Source: SCRT01 sp036379455
GTDB lineage: Bacteria > Pseudomonadota > Gammaproteobacteria > Nevskiales > Nevskiaceae
Direction: 5' to 3'
DNA length: 5,997 nt
Assembly: GCA_036379455.1 (NCBI GenBank)
Contig: DASVGQ010000050.1
Coordinates: forward strand, 1 to 5,997
The notes beneath the pieces are model-generated. The model made no database searches. It was given only the letters and a program-made list of their open reading frames with translations, and was not told the DNA's origin. Both the position numbers and the translations under genes were made by a program. Numbering within the stretch: the first letter of the stretch is position 1; each line of letters starts with the position of its first letter. This document shows positions 5,692 through 5,997 of this stretch, piece by piece.

Positions 5692-5787
5692 TCAGCTTCA
5701 TTGGTGCGCGGCGCAAGACCCCTGATCGCCACGTTCCGGATGGCAGATCGATGCCCTATGTGCGAGACGGTCTCTGCGCCCCCGGGG

Positions 5788-5997
5788 CTATGCGGGTCGC
5801 GCGCGCGTCGCGTTGCGTGGCGCCGTCGGATCTGCCATCAAGGCTTCGATCTCCGCCACCGACTTCGGCACGCCGCCGGTGAGTATCTCCGGGCCGCGCG
5901 CGGTGATGAGCACATCGTCCTCGATGCGGATCCCGATCCCGTGATAGCGCTTGGGCACGCCCTTGCTGCCCGGCGGCACGTAGATGCCCGGTTCGGA
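5788..5997 (-). CDS. pepP: Xaa-Pro aminopeptidase (aminopeptidase P), C-terminal part
   Basis: This is the last 69 codons of a cytoplasmic metallopeptidase that removes an N-terminal residue preceding proline; the gene begins beyond the window. The frame opens directly at the window edge with SEPGIYVPPG and continues through KRYHGIGIRIEDDVLIT to VAEIEALMAD. In the aminopeptidase P fold these two segments supply the last two metal-ligand glutamates (Glu383 and Glu406 in E. coli PepP), here residues 2 and 26 of the fragment; both are kept. The end adds a short basic tail (RNATRARPA) of no obvious role. It is 238 bases upstream of livK on the same strand with a likely promoter between, so it is probably a separate unit. 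An internal GTG is an artefactual start. The pepP symbol rests on the C-terminal motif match. Confidence 0.9.
   Translation of the reverse strand, partial: SEPGIYVPPGSKGVPKRYHGIGIRIEDDVLITARGPEILTGGVPKSVAEIEALMADPTAPRNATRARPA

Noticed and set aside
5764..5774. GAGAC-G-GTCTC dyad just after pepP
   Set aside because: The arms are only 5 bp around a single base, so it cannot fold as a useful RNA hairpin. It is too short to call an operator without other copies.
1..5997. Transposons, CRISPR arrays, tRNA or rRNA genes, attachment sites
   Set aside because: I looked on both strands and saw no transposase, terminal repeats, spaced direct repeats or RNA-gene signatures.

Overview
The window is about 6 kb of GC-rich DNA with a strong third-position G/C bias. 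All genes except the leftmost fragment lie on the minus strand. The gene content points to a proteobacterium, most likely beta or gamma, though the sequence alone does not fix the genus. It holds a complete HAAT-family (hydrophobic amino acid transporter, Liv-type) ABC importer operon, flanked by the end of an aminopeptidase P gene and by two small, unrecognised membrane-protein genes.

Read in the direction of transcription (right to left), the layout is as follows. (1) The last 69 codons of an aminopeptidase P gene (pepP-like, 5997-5788). (2) A 238-base intergenic region with a plausible sigma70-type promoter and a GC-rich leader of several possible hairpins, ending in a 14-bp perfect palindrome against the ribosome binding site of livK. 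(3) livK (periplasmic binding protein). (4) A 95-base gap with a 12-bp hairpin. (5) livH and livM (permeases), then livG and livF (ATPases), joined by stop/start overlaps of 1, 4 and 4 bases. (6) After 38 bases, two consecutive genes for roughly 100-residue, two-helix membrane proteins that resemble each other and look like a tandem duplication. (7) An 81-base convergent gap, then the 3' end of an unidentified plus-strand gene.

The five liv genes make one importer. LivK binds the substrate in the periplasm, LivH and LivM form the membrane channel, and LivG and LivF hydrolyse ATP. The family name implies branched-chain amino acids, but the binding-protein sequence recalls the branch found beside aromatic-acid degradation genes, so the substrate should be treated as unknown. 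The hairpin after livK fits the usual need for much more binding protein than membrane components. The two small membrane proteins may belong to the same transcript, but nothing visible ties them to transport.

This is mainly an ordinary importer operon. The least explained parts are the paralogous pair of small membrane proteins and the structured livK leader.
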